Numbered from the stretch's first letter, positions 1-8,545 are shown. The stretch is DNA of 64,000 nt from Actinoplanes derwentensis (GCF_900104725.1 NZ_LT629758.1:4478501-4542500); one strand, 5' to 3'. The notes: generated by a model from the sequence alone, not told the origin. Program-made: numbers and translations.

Positions 1-181
1 GGAAAGGTTTTGTCAGGGTTTGATCTGCCTGGTGGGCGAACCGCTCGGCGACGGCGATGGCGGCCAGCACGGTTTCGTGGCGTTCGCCGGGCTCGACCCG
101 GCGGGCGGCGGAGAGACGGTCGCGGAGCAGCAGCATCCGGGCGATGCAGTCGTCGAAGTGGCTGAGCATCTCGTCGTGCAC
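1..181 (-). CDS. Unidentified protein, N-terminal 60 residues only
   Basis: An open frame enters from the left edge and begins at a GTG at 179-181, preceded by GGAGG nine bases upstream. Nearly every codon ends in G or C, as in neighbouring genes, which supports real coding. The visible part (HDEMLSHFDDCIARMLLLRD...) is mostly helical and charged, with no motif I recognise. The rest lies outside the window, so no function can be given. It is transcribed away from the ArsR operon. Confidence 0.55.
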   Translation of the reverse strand, partial: MHDEMLSHFDDCIARMLLLRDRLSAARRVEPGERHETVLAAIAVAERFAHQADQTLTKPF

Positions 182-308
182 GGCAAGATCCCTCCGGCGG
201 CGGTACGAGGCGGGTGCCGTTCAGCCTAGAGATGTTCGTGGCCCCGAGGTACACCCTTCGGTAACCATCTGTTTACGGCACGTTTCCGTGAGTCTTTAAA
301 CCTTCAGG

Positions 309-338
309 TTGACAATCTCCCGAAGCCGGGTCTACGTT
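309..338 (+). promoter_or_regulatory. Promoter of the arsR-SRPBCC operon
   Basis: A perfect TTGACA at 309-314 is followed after 18 bases by TACGTT at 333-338, a TAnnnT-type -10 box. The predicted start point near 345 lies inside the palindrome at 342-359, as expected for a repressor-controlled promoter. Confidence 0.6.
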
Positions 339-341
339 GAG

Positions 342-359
342 TTCAACCGATAAGTTGAA
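342..359. promoter_or_regulatory. Palindromic operator, probably bound by the ArsR protein
   Basis: TTCAAC-CGATAA-GTTGAA is a perfect 6+6 inverted repeat with a 6-base spacer. It lies between the -10 box and the ArsR start codon and covers the predicted start point. ArsR repressors normally bind such palindromes to control their own operon. The assignment is by position, not by a known site for this protein. Confidence 0.6.
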
Positions 360-369
360 ACGAGGGCCG

Positions 370-771
370 ATGTCCGCGGACACGATGTCGCAGGTCTTCG
401 CCGCGCTGGCCGACCCGACACGACTCGACATGGTGACCCGGTTGTCCGGCGGCGACGCGACGGTCAACCAGCTCGCCGAGCCGTACCGGATGTCGCTCCA
501 GGCGATCTACAAGCACCTACGAGTGCTGGAGTCGGCGGGTCTGGTGACCCGCCCGCCCGGCCCGCAACCCCGAGCGGTCCACCTGGAGACGGAGGTGTTC
601 GACCAGATGCAGACCTGGATCGAGCGCTACCGCCGCCGGGCCGAGGAGCGTTACGCCAGGCTGGACGCACTCCTGAAAAGCGATGCACTCCGGAAAAGCG
701 ACACCCTCCAGAAGAACGACACGCTCCAGAAAAGCAGAAAGACAGCCGCGCAATGGGAGGAAGAGCCATGA
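370..771 (+). CDS. ArsR-family winged-helix transcriptional regulator
   Basis: This 133-residue DNA-binding repressor opens with the typical ArsR N-terminus (MSQVFAALADPTRLDMVTRL). The recognition region follows (VNQLAEPYRMSLQAIYKHLRVLESAGLV), then a beta-wing. No metal-binding cysteine pair is seen, so it is probably of the type that pairs with AHSA1/SRPBCC partners rather than a metal sensor. A TTG start at 337 is possible, but the ATG at 370 has GAGGG upstream and leaves the operator free. The C-terminal tail carries three copies of a hexapeptide, K(S/N)D(A/T)L(R/Q). The stop overlaps the next start (ATGA), giving translational coupling. Confidence 0.9.
   Translation: MSADTMSQVFAALADPTRLDMVTRLSGGDATVNQLAEPYRMSLQAIYKHLRVLESAGLVTRPPGPQPRAVHLETEVFDQMQTWIERYRRRAEERYARLDALLKSDALRKSDTLQKNDTLQKSRKTAAQWEEEP
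676..729 (+). repeat. Three 18-nt in-frame tandem repeats in the ArsR tail
   Basis: Three consecutive 18-base units (676-693, 694-711, 712-729) encode KSDALR, KSDTLQ and KNDTLQ. They extend the regulator C-terminus beyond the usual family length. Confidence 0.8.
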
Positions 772-1235
772 CCAGCATCGAAGCCGACCCGAACCTACCG
801 CTCATCCGGATGACCAGAGACTTCACCGCCACTCCGGCGCAGGTGCTGCGCGCGCACACCGACCCGGAGCTGTTCGTGCGCTGGGTCGGCCCGGACTCGA
901 TCAGCAGCAAGGTCGACTACTGGGACGCCCGCACCGGCGGCAGGTGGCGCTACGTCTCGTCGAGGGACGGTGACGAGTTCGCCTTCCACGGCTCGTTCCA
1001 CGAGGTGGCGCCGGACCGGATCGTGCAGACGTTCACCTGGGAGGGCCAGCCCGAGGGGGTGTCCCTGGAGACACTGCGGGTGGAGGATCTCGGCGACGGC
1101 CGCACCCGGCTGCACGTGCAGTCGCTGGTGGACAGCTTCGAGGGCCGGGACGCCTGGCTTCAGAGCGGCATGGAGGTCGGCGTCAACGAGGGGTACGCGA
1201 AACTGGACCGCCTGGTCGCCGACGGCCACGTCTGA
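768..1235 (+). CDS. SRPBCC / AHSA1-domain protein
   Basis: This 155-residue protein has the Aha1/START-like ligand-binding fold: an N-terminal strand (IRMTRDFTATPAQVLRAHTDPELFVRWVGP), the central GGRWRYVSSRDGDEFAFHGSFHEVAPDRIV segment, and a C-terminal helix with the sequence WLQSGMEVGVNEGYAKLDRL. These proteins bind hydrophobic ligands, and the ArsR-AHSA1 pairing is very common, but the ligand cannot be told from sequence. The ATG at 768 has GGAGG at 756-760 and overlaps the ArsR stop. An in-frame ATG at 753 lacks that context. Confidence 0.9.
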   Translation: MTSIEADPNLPLIRMTRDFTATPAQVLRAHTDPELFVRWVGPDSISSKVDYWDARTGGRWRYVSSRDGDEFAFHGSFHEVAPDRIVQTFTWEGQPEGVSLETLRVEDLGDGRTRLHVQSLVDSFEGRDAWLQSGMEVGVNEGYAKLDRLVADGHV

Positions 1236-1438
1236 TCGGTGGTCTCGTAGAGGGCGAGCACCGACCGCACGTCGAGCAGCCGGTCGGCACGGTCCCGGAC
1301 GGACGAGTCCCGGCCACGCAGACCAGCCAACTCCTCGTCGACAGCCCGCAGGGTCAGCCGCAGCGGGTTGGGTGCCGGGTCGACACGCTGGTTGAGGTAG
1401 TTCCGGATCCACCTGATCACAAAACGGTTCATACCCAA
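1160..1438 (-). CDS. Small hypothetical protein
   Basis: A 92-residue frame lies convergent to the SRPBCC gene and shares its last 76 bases. The first 65 residues (MNRFVIRWIRNYLNQRVDPAPNPLRLTL...) use strongly GC-ending codons and look coding. The C-terminal third, antisense to the SRPBCC gene, does not. No good ribosome site precedes either ATG (1438 or 1432), and the hairpin at 1439-1466 abuts the start. No family recognised. It could be a genuine small gene or a decayed one. Confidence 0.35.
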   Translation of the reverse strand: MGMNRFVIRWIRNYLNQRVDPAPNPLRLTLRAVDEELAGLRGRDSSVRDRADRLLDVRSVLALYETTDQTWPSATRRSSFAYPSLTPTSMPL

Positions 1439-1466
1439 CGGGCGGACGGCCGGAACCGTCCGCCCG
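1439..1466 (-). terminator. Hairpin terminator downstream of the GT4 gene
   Basis: A perfect 11-bp stem (1439-1449 with 1456-1466, loop 1450-1455) begins eight bases after the glycosyltransferase stop. No T-run follows, as is usual in GC-rich actinobacteria. Confidence 0.65.
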
Positions 1467-1473
1467 TACCGAA

Positions 1474-2733
1474 TCAGTCGTTCTTGATCGGGAAGAGGTC
1501 GTCGAAGACCGCGCCCCGGTCGAACTGCATGGCGTGCTGCCGGGCCCGGACCTCCAGGTCCCGGCGTTCTTCGGCGGTCATGTCGAGGACCACCCGGTCG
1601 ACCGCCTCGGCCAGGGCGTGGATGTCGCCGGCTTCGACGATGACCGCGGCGTCACCGACCGCCTCGAGGACGCCCCCGGTGGTGGTGGTGATGATCGGGC
1701 CACCACCGGCCAGGGCCTTCTCGGCCAGCGCGATGCCGAACGTCTCGACGAAGTCCGGCTCCGGTTTGGTGGGCAGCGCGTACGCGGCACACCCGGCCAT
1801 CAGCAGCGACTTCTCGTCGTCGTCCACGTCGTCGAGGAAGACGATCCGGTCGTCCTCCTTGGCCATCGCCCGCACGTGTTCCAGGGCCGGCCCGGTCCCG
1901 GCGACGACCAGTTTCACGTCGTCCCGGCAGCGCATCTGGCCGTACGCGATCACCAGGTCGTAGATCCCCTTGGCCCGGGCCACCCGGGAGAGGAACAGGA
2001 TGTACTTGTCCTTCTCCAACCCGCGGCGCGTCAATGCCGCGTCCACCAGAGCCGGATCCAGGTCGAGGAAGGCCGACGCGTCGATCGGCGGGTAACTGAC
2101 CGTGACACGTTCCCGGCACTGGTCCGCGAACGTGGTGCCGCAGTGGGCGTCCACTTCGAGTGCCGAGGCGATGATCTCGTCCCGGGTGTACTCCGAGACC
2201 GCCACCACCTCGTCGCTGGCCAGGAAGGTGGTGAACAGCACCAGGGCCGCCCCGAACCGGCCTTCGCGCAGGCAGGACTTGATGACGTTGGTGACGTCCG
2301 AACCGACCGCCTTGGCGATGGTGCGCACGTCGGGGTCGAGCCCGGCGGCCCGGACCGCGGTCACCGCGTCGTTGATCACCTGGGTGTGGGGGACCAGGTA
2401 CATCGAGAGGCAGACCGTGGGTACCGGCTCGGAGAGCAGCTCCACCAGGCGGCCGGTGAGCCCGGCCAGGTGGCGGCCGTCCGGCACCCGGTAGTCGCCG
2501 ACCGCCTCAGGGCGTTCGACGGTGATGCCGGGACTGTACGGCAGGAGCCGGTCCAGTGGTTTGAGGGGCAGGCCGGCGGCCTGCAGAGCCGGTACGGGCC
2601 AGGTGAGCAACCTGACGTCGTCGAAGCCCCTGGTGAGAGCCACCTCGGCGAGGTTGCGGGCCTCGCCGGAATGGCCGCAGATGACCGGGTCGGCACGGAC
2701 CGCGATGACGAGTCGGCGGGTCGGTCGGCTCAT
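1474..2733 (-). CDS. Glycosyltransferase family 4 (GT-B fold)
   Basis: This 419-residue cytoplasmic enzyme would transfer a nucleotide-activated sugar. The C-terminal donor-binding half is typical of GT4: ILFLSRVARAKGIYDLVIAY, then VVAGTGP, then the retaining-enzyme motif PDFVETFGIALAEKALAGGG with its EX7E-type glutamates, and GGVLEAVGDAAVIVEAGD near the end. The acceptor is not predictable. Its start overlaps the GH92 stop by four bases (ATGA), so the two are probably translated together in glycan turnover. A hairpin closes the transcription unit. Confidence 0.9.
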   Translation of the reverse strand: MSRPTRRLVIAVRADPVICGHSGEARNLAEVALTRGFDDVRLLTWPVPALQAAGLPLKPLDRLLPYSPGITVERPEAVGDYRVPDGRHLAGLTGRLVELLSEPVPTVCLSMYLVPHTQVINDAVTAVRAAGLDPDVRTIAKAVGSDVTNVIKSCLREGRFGAALVLFTTFLASDEVVAVSEYTRDEIIASALEVDAHCGTTFADQCRERVTVSYPPIDASAFLDLDPALVDAALTRRGLEKDKYILFLSRVARAKGIYDLVIAYGQMRCRDDVKLVVAGTGPALEHVRAMAKEDDRIVFLDDVDDDEKSLLMAGCAAYALPTKPEPDFVETFGIALAEKALAGGGPIITTTTGGVLEAVGDAAVIVEAGDIHALAEAVDRVVLDMTAEERRDLEVRARQHAMQFDRGAVFDDLFPIKND

Positions 2734-4868
2734 CTTTGTTCCTTAGGGTGGGGATCGGAGAGGGATGGCGGCCGATTCCCGTGCCCCCAGGTGGAGGGTT
2801 CGGGCCCGAGCCGCAGATGCAGCCGCCCGCCGTTATGGACGTCGGCTGCAGTCAGGTGGGTGGCGTGCAGGGGCCTCCCGTTGAGGGTCGCGGACTGAAC
2901 GTACTGGGGTGCCGGATCGCGGTCGATCCCCTCGACACCGATCGGCGTCTCCCGGTGCCCGGTGGTCTCGATGACGAACTCGCCGCCCTCGACCTTGATC
3001 GCGGCCCGCTCGAACGCCGGCGTGTTGACCAGGAACATGTTCTGCCCGGCAACCGGGAACAGGCCCAGCGACGCCCAGACGTACCAGGCGCTCAGGCCCC
3101 CGGAGTCGTCGTTGCCCGGCAGGCCACCCGGGCCGGTGCCGAACTGCCAGGTCAAAGCCGAGTTCAACACCTCGGCGGTACGGTCGGGGCGCCCCGCGTA
3201 GTGGTAGGCCCAGGGCACTTCCATGTCGGGTTCGTTGTTGAGCCCCTCGAACCGGTTCAGGGCGTAACCGGCGGCCATCTCGGCCGGGTCGGGGGTTCGG
3301 CCGGGCTGTTTGACCGGTTCGCAGCCGTACCCGAAGAACCGGTCCAGCATCCGCGCGAACGCCCGGTCCCCACCGGCCAGTTCGATCCGCCCGGCCATGT
3401 CGTGGATCAGCCGGAACGAGTAGTTCCACTTGCCGCCCTCGTAGAACTCGGAGTCCTTGAGCAGGCCGGTGGACGGGTCGAAGGCGTTGATCCAGCCCTT
3501 GCTGCGGCGTTCCAGGTCGGCGGCGAGCCGGTGGTCGTTGAGCGCGCGCGCCACCTGGGCGGTGCAGTGGTGGGCGTACGCCAGGTCCAGGGTGTGCGTG
3601 ATCGGGTGCACCACGCCGTGTTCCCAGAAGTCCTCGCCGTAGAGCCGCCGCAGGTCGTCGACCATGTGCACGAGCGCCCAGGTCCAGTCGATGCCGGGCC
3701 GTTTCAGCGCGTGCGCGTCCGCCAGGGCGGTGTGCGCGAGGGCGCTGGCCTGCCGGAAGAACCGGTCGGCACCGCGGGCCATCCGGTAGCCGATCGGGAA
3801 GTTGCCCTCCTCCTCGCAGACCCGGATCAGGGACTCCAGCATGTCGGTGTAGCGGTCCGGGGCGATCGCCGACAGCAACGGCATCTGGGTCTTGTAGATG
3901 TCCCACATGGTGCAGACGTCGAAGGCGTACGGGCCGGGGTCGGGCCAGTTCGGGCTCTCGTCGTCGGCGATGCACGGCTTGATCAGCGAGTGGTACAGCG
4001 CGGTGCCCATCACGGTGCGCCGGGCCGGGGTGCCGCCGTCGACCTGGATCCGGCCGAGGTGGTCGCGCCAGCGTTCCCGGGTGGCCGCCTTCACCGTCTC
4101 GAAGGCGTCCTGGCCCGTGCCGCATTCGCGTTCCAGGTTGGCCCGCGCCTGGTCGCAGCCGCGCAGCGAGAAGCCCATCCGGACCTCGATGGTCTGCCCG
4201 GCCCGGGTGGGGCCCATGAACAGCATGCCGAACGGGCGCAGCGTGGTGTGCCGGATGCTGTCGAAGTCGAGCCGGGTGCCGCCGGGGATGAGCCGCCGGT
4301 CGTACCACAGCATCTGCCGCCAGCCGGGGCTCTCCACCTCGATGAAGACCGAGAGCGGGATGCCCTCCATCACCACGGTGCCCTGAGCGCGGCCGTGGCC
4401 CATGCTCTCGGCCTGGGCGCGCAGCGGGATGGTCCGGCCCAGGTCGATGCCGAGGCCGCCGCAGGACAGGTCGACGACGACCCGGGCGCTGTGGTGGTCG
4501 GGGAAGGTGTAACGGTGGACCGCGACCTTCTCCCCCACGGTGATCTCGCAGCGTACGCCGGTGTCCAGGTTGGCCGCGTAGTAGCCGGCTTCGGCCCGCT
4601 CGTCCTCCAGCGGCCACGACTGACCGAGGTCGTCGAGGGGCTGGACCATCGGGGTGACCCGCACGTAGTTGTAGTACTTGCGGATCGCGCCGGTGCCGGA
4701 CTGCTGGAAGTGCGTGAACCCGGACGCCTGTAGCCGGTCGAACATCTGCTCCGGCACGCCCTCGGTGTTCTTGGCGTACCGTCCGTAACCGGTCGGATAC
4801 GCCCCCGAGTAGGCGCAGGCGGAGACCATGCCCAGCGGCGAGGTGGCCCCCGGGTGGGTGTTACCCAC
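2730..4868 (-). CDS. GH92 family alpha-mannosidase (5-prime end uncertain)
   Basis: At least 712 residues match GH92, calcium-dependent exo-alpha-mannosidases. Seen in order: NTHPGATSPLGMVSACAYSGAYPTGYG, CTMWDIYKTQMPLLSAIAPD, CEEEGNFPIGYRMARG, and GLPGNDDSGGLSAWYVWASLG, whose paired aspartates belong to the active site. No signal peptide is visible. The first ordinary start codon in frame is the GTG at 4866-4868. It falls inside a conserved block, because the frame upstream still encodes GH92 N-terminal sequence (see 4869-4973). The annotated start is therefore probably too late. The downstream neighbour is the GT4 gene. Confidence 0.88.
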   Translation of the reverse strand: MGNTHPGATSPLGMVSACAYSGAYPTGYGRYAKNTEGVPEQMFDRLQASGFTHFQQSGTGAIRKYYNYVRVTPMVQPLDDLGQSWPLEDERAEAGYYAANLDTGVRCEITVGEKVAVHRYTFPDHHSARVVVDLSCGGLGIDLGRTIPLRAQAESMGHGRAQGTVVMEGIPLSVFIEVESPGWRQMLWYDRRLIPGGTRLDFDSIRHTTLRPFGMLFMGPTRAGQTIEVRMGFSLRGCDQARANLERECGTGQDAFETVKAATRERWRDHLGRIQVDGGTPARRTVMGTALYHSLIKPCIADDESPNWPDPGPYAFDVCTMWDIYKTQMPLLSAIAPDRYTDMLESLIRVCEEEGNFPIGYRMARGADRFFRQASALAHTALADAHALKRPGIDWTWALVHMVDDLRRLYGEDFWEHGVVHPITHTLDLAYAHHCTAQVARALNDHRLAADLERRSKGWINAFDPSTGLLKDSEFYEGGKWNYSFRLIHDMAGRIELAGGDRAFARMLDRFFGYGCEPVKQPGRTPDPAEMAAGYALNRFEGLNNEPDMEVPWAYHYAGRPDRTAEVLNSALTWQFGTGPGGLPGNDDSGGLSAWYVWASLGLFPVAGQNMFLVNTPAFERAAIKVEGGEFVIETTGHRETPIGVEGIDRDPAPQYVQSATLNGRPLHATHLTAADVHNGGRLHLRLGPEPSTWGHGNRPPSLSDPHPKEQR

Positions 4869-4973
4869 CTGCGGTTTCGGCCACCACCATGTAGCGGCGA
4901 GACCGTGTGCGCGAGGCAGGTCGGTGGCCGCGGTTCCGATGAATGGATCAACGTTGTCAAGGATGGCCGGACT
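4869..4973 (-). other. In-frame GH92 N-terminal coding sequence without a start codon
   Basis: Reading the GH92 frame upstream of 4868 gives 35 more sense codons, including DNVDPFIGTAATDLPRA and AATWWWPKPQV. NVDPFIGT is the hallmark N-terminus of GH92 enzymes. The segment contains no ATG, GTG or TTG in frame, and begins immediately after the TAG stop of the GGDEF/EAL gene, which shares its frame. A rare start codon (for example ATC at 4962-4964), a sequencing indel, or loss of the true start would explain this. Confidence 0.75.
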
Positions 4974-7295
4974 CTAACCGGCGACAGCGGTCCCCATGGT
5001 TTCGTCCAGATGAACTCCCTCGAAGGTGCCCCGTTCGATGGACTTCAGGAGCATCGCCTCGAACTCCGGCGAGGGCAGCGGCTTACTGAAGAAGTACCCC
5101 TGCACGGCCGGGCACCCGGCGGTCCGCAGCGCCTCCCAGTCGGCCTGTTCCTCGACGCCCTCGGCGATCGTGGACATGCCCAGCGAACGGGCCAGCCACA
5201 GCACCGCCTCGATGATCGAGGCCTTGCGGGCGTCCTCGGCCAGGCCGGCCACGAACGAGCGATCCAGTTTGACGATGTCGGCGGGCAGCGACTTGAGCCA
5301 GGTCAGCGAGCTGTACCCGGTGCCGAAGTCGTCCAGGGCGATCCGGACACCGAGCCGTTTGAGGGCGTTGAGGCGCTCGCTGACGTCGACCGCCGAGGTG
5401 AACAACGCGGTCTCGGTGATCTCCAGGACCAGACGGGACCGGTCGAAACCGGGCAGGGCGGCCAGCACACTCTCGACCATCGGCACGAAGTCCGGTTCGG
5501 CGAGCTGCCGGGGGCTGACGTTGACCGAGATGTAACCCAGCCGGTCCGACCACTGCAGCAGATGCTCGACGGCGGTCCGCAGCACGTGTTCGCCGAGCGG
5601 CACGATCAGGCCGGTCTCCTCGGCGGCTTCGATGAAGTGGAAGGGACTGAGGATCTCGCCGTCCGGGGTGCGCATCCGGACCAAGGCCTCGGCGCCGACG
5701 ATCCGCCCGGTCTCGGTGGAGACCACCGGCTGGAACCAGAGCGGGAGCGTCAGCCGCGGGTCACCGGCCAGGGCACGGCGGACCCGGGCCTCGGCAGCGA
5801 TCTTCTGTTGTACGGGTACCCGCAGCTCGTCGGTGTAGACCTGGACCCGGTTGCCGCCGGCCCGCTTGGCCGCGTACATCGCGGTGTCGGCGGCCAGCAC
5901 CACGTCGTCGGCCGGGACCGAGCCGGAGGCCGTGGTGACGCCGACGCTGACCGAGACGGGCAGCTCGGCCTTCTCGTTGCCGCCGACGGTCAGCGGTTCG
6001 GCCAGCGCGGCGAGGATGCCGTTGCCGACCCGCAGACCACTGCCGGCCGGGCCCTGCACGGCCACGATGAACTCGTCGCCGCCGAGCCGCGCCACCAGAG
6101 CCCCGTCCGGCACCACCTGGGAGAGCCGGCCGGCGAGCGCGCGCAGCACGTCGTCGCCGGTGGTGTGCCCGTTGCCGTCGTTGATCGTCTTGAAGCGGTC
6201 GATGTCCAGGTAGATGACGCTGACCGGCTCGGCGCCGTCGGCCAGCAGTTCGGTCAAGTCGTGTTCGAAGGCCTTGCGGGAGAGCAACCCGGTGAGCGAG
6301 TCGTGCCGCACCTGGTAGCTCAGCTCGGCCTCGTGGTCGCGGACCGCGGTCACGTCGATGCAGTGCACGAAGATCAGGCGCAGGTCGCCGTCCGGGCCGT
6401 AGATGCCGGTGCCGTGAGCCTGCACCCAGATCAGCGAACCGTCGTCGAGCCGGCGGAACTGCCGGGTCGCGGTGACCGGCTCGCGGGCCTCGATGAGCAG
6501 CTGCAGCATGCCCACCTGGTCCTCGTCGACCGTGCTCAGCGGCAGGTCGTGGATGGTGAAGCCGTCCGGCAGTTCGTCCGGCAGGCGCAGCCACTCCCGG
6601 TAGGCGCTGTTGGTGCGCACCAGAAGACCGGCCGGCGTGAACATCGCCATCGGCACCGGCGTCTCGTCGAAGGCGACGCCGAGCTGGGCCTGGCTCTCGT
6701 TCAGGTCCTCCCGCGCCCGTTTCTCCTCGATCTCGTTGAAACGCCAGGCGACCAGCTGGAAGGCGGCCGAGGCGAGGACCGCACTGCCATGCACCAGCGC
6801 CCAGATCAGCGGATGAGCCTGGGCCGGGCCGTGCCCGAAGGTGTGGTCGCTCTGCAGCGTGCCGAACCCGGCGTGGTGCACCACGGTGGCGACCAGGAAA
6901 CCGCCGAACGGGACCCAGTCGCGGTACAGCGCGAGCGCCGCCACTGCGATGAAGAAGGTGAAGTGGGCCTCGGTGAGCCCGTCGCAGAGCGCGACGAAGC
7001 CCGCACAGGAGACCGCGAAGCCGAGCGCCACCGCGAGCGACCGCGGCCGGCGGCCCCGCATCAGCCGGGCCGCGACCAGCGACGGCAGGACCAGCGCATC
7101 GGTGATGAGCAGCTCTTTCACGCTGTCGTCACCCTGCCACAGGCCGAACAGGGTCAGGAACACCATGAAGACGGCGAGCAGCACCGTCAGCAGCCCGTGC
7201 CGGCCCGCCCAGTCCTCGTCGTTGAGCCCGCCACCGGTCGGAAACCGGTCACGGAGCCGCGTCATCCATGTCGCCACGAACGAATCATCGGCCAC
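4974..7295 (-). CDS. Membrane GGDEF/EAL protein with PAS domain (c-di-GMP turnover)
   Basis: This 773-residue protein has about five hydrophobic segments in residues 35-185, a PAS-like sensor (about 205-320), a GGDEF domain with intact GGDEF at 405-409, and an EAL domain with GAEALVR near 535-540, LEITETALF, DDFGTGYSS and AEGVEEQ. Both catalytic signatures are complete, so it could both make and degrade c-di-GMP. The RxxD inhibitory site is absent (PDGA occupies that place). Translation probably starts at GTG 7295 with no strong ribosome site, 35 bases after the aminotransferase stop, implying a shared transcript. A PilZ protein lies at 62.0 kb. Confidence 0.93.
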   Translation of the reverse strand: MADDSFVATWMTRLRDRFPTGGGLNDEDWAGRHGLLTVLLAVFMVFLTLFGLWQGDDSVKELLITDALVLPSLVAARLMRGRRPRSLAVALGFAVSCAGFVALCDGLTEAHFTFFIAVAALALYRDWVPFGGFLVATVVHHAGFGTLQSDHTFGHGPAQAHPLIWALVHGSAVLASAAFQLVAWRFNEIEEKRAREDLNESQAQLGVAFDETPVPMAMFTPAGLLVRTNSAYREWLRLPDELPDGFTIHDLPLSTVDEDQVGMLQLLIEAREPVTATRQFRRLDDGSLIWVQAHGTGIYGPDGDLRLIFVHCIDVTAVRDHEAELSYQVRHDSLTGLLSRKAFEHDLTELLADGAEPVSVIYLDIDRFKTINDGNGHTTGDDVLRALAGRLSQVVPDGALVARLGGDEFIVAVQGPAGSGLRVGNGILAALAEPLTVGGNEKAELPVSVSVGVTTASGSVPADDVVLAADTAMYAAKRAGGNRVQVYTDELRVPVQQKIAAEARVRRALAGDPRLTLPLWFQPVVSTETGRIVGAEALVRMRTPDGEILSPFHFIEAAEETGLIVPLGEHVLRTAVEHLLQWSDRLGYISVNVSPRQLAEPDFVPMVESVLAALPGFDRSRLVLEITETALFTSAVDVSERLNALKRLGVRIALDDFGTGYSSLTWLKSLPADIVKLDRSFVAGLAEDARKASIIEAVLWLARSLGMSTIAEGVEEQADWEALRTAGCPAVQGYFFSKPLPSPEFEAMLLKSIERGTFEGVHLDETMGTAVAG

Positions 7296-7330
7296 CGGGG
7301 ATGGCTACGGAAGCGTCTTCGGGTTGTAGG

Positions 7331-8533
7331 TCAGGAGCGAAGTACCGCTGCCAGAGCGGCCAGCAGGCGATCAACGTCATCGATGTCGCTGCCCAGACCG
7401 AAACTGATCCGCAGCAGACCGGTGCCGCCGTCGCTACAGGAACCGGTCTGCTCACTGCCGGTGAGGCGGCGGACCAGCGGGTGCGCGCAGAACTGCCCGG
7501 CCCGCACCCCGATGCCGTGGTCCCGGCCCAGCAGCTGGGCGACGGCCGCCGGGTCATGGCCGGGCAGGGCGAGCGAGACGATGCCGACCCGCGGGTGGTC
7601 CGGGCCGAAGACGCTCACCTCGACCGCCTCCGGGATGCCGGCCAGGCCGTCGCGCAGCCGGGCGAGCAGGTGCTGTTCCTGCTGGTGCAGGGCGAACCGG
7701 TCGGTGGCGGTCAGCGCCTCGCAGACCGCGGCGATGGCGACGGCGCCGAGCAGGTTCGGGGTGCCGCCCTCGTGCCGGGCCGCGCCGGTGGCCCACACCA
7801 GGTCGTCGAGGTCGTCCCCGACGGCGGCACTCGCGCCGCCGCCGGCCAGGTACGGGCCGGCGGCGTCCAGCCAATCGGAGCGCCCGGCGAGCACCCCGGC
7901 ACCGAACGGCGCGTACAGCTTGTGGCCGGAGAAGGCGATCCAGTCGGCGCCCAGGTCCTCCAGGTCGACCGGCCGGTGCGGGGCGAGCTGGGCGGCGTCC
8001 ACGACCACCCGGACTCCGTACGAGTGCGCCACGTCGGCCAGCTCACGCACCGGCCACACCTCGCCGGTGACGTTGCTCGCCCCGGTCACCGTCAGCACGG
8101 CCGGGCCGGTCAGCCCGTCCAGGGCCTGCTTGAGGGCGTGCACCGCCTCGTCCGCCGACGCCGGGGTGGGCAGGCGCAGCGGGTTCGGCCAGGGCAGCAG
8201 GTTGGCGTGGTGCTCGCCGTCGAACTGCACGGTGGTGGTGCCCGCCGGCAGGGCGCGGGCCAGCAGGTTGAGGGCGTCGGTGGTGTTGCGGGTGAAGATC
8301 ACGGTGTCGCCGGGGCGGGCGCCGACGAACTCGGCCACCACGTCGCGGGCCAGCTCGTAGGCGAGGGTGGATGCCTGGGAGCGCACGCCGGTGCCACGGT
8401 GCACGCTGCCGTACCGGGGAAGAAGGTCCTGCACCGCGTCAGCGGCGGCCCGCACACAGGGGGCCGACGCCGCGTAGTCGAGGTGAACGAAGTCGCTGTC
8501 GTCGCCGATGACTTCGAGAGAGAAAGATGGCAT
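7331..8533 (-). CDS. PLP-dependent class V aminotransferase, cysteine-desulfurase-like
   Basis: This 400-residue cytosolic enzyme resembles SufS/CsdB. It has an N-terminal HLDYAASAP strand, the cofactor aspartate region VVVDAAQLAPH, the PLP lysine in SGHKLYAPFGAGVL, and the loop RAGQFCAHP carrying the cysteine that in cysteine desulfurases accepts the sulfur. Start ATG 8533 has GGAGG seven bases upstream. A SAM-IV riboswitch directly precedes the ribosome site, so the gene is likely controlled by S-adenosylmethionine and serves sulfur metabolism. No Suf partners lie alongside. A related lyase activity remains possible. Confidence 0.9.
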   Translation of the reverse strand: MPSFSLEVIGDDSDFVHLDYAASAPCVRAAADAVQDLLPRYGSVHRGTGVRSQASTLAYELARDVVAEFVGARPGDTVIFTRNTTDALNLLARALPAGTTTVQFDGEHHANLLPWPNPLRLPTPASADEAVHALKQALDGLTGPAVLTVTGASNVTGEVWPVRELADVAHSYGVRVVVDAAQLAPHRPVDLEDLGADWIAFSGHKLYAPFGAGVLAGRSDWLDAAGPYLAGGGASAAVGDDLDDLVWATGAARHEGGTPNLLGAVAIAAVCEALTATDRFALHQQEQHLLARLRDGLAGIPEAVEVSVFGPDHPRVGIVSLALPGHDPAAVAQLLGRDHGIGVRAGQFCAHPLVRRLTGSEQTGSCSDGGTGLLRISFGLGSDIDDVDRLLAALAAVLRS

Positions 8534-8545
8534 GACCGCGCCTCC

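Noticed and set aside
2736..8360. Very long plus-strand open frames (665 and 1168 codons) opposite GH92, GGDEF/EAL and the aminotransferase
   Set aside because: They are antisense shadows created by high GC content. Their translations are Gly/Arg/Asp/Val-rich without domains, while the minus-strand frames carry clear enzyme motifs.
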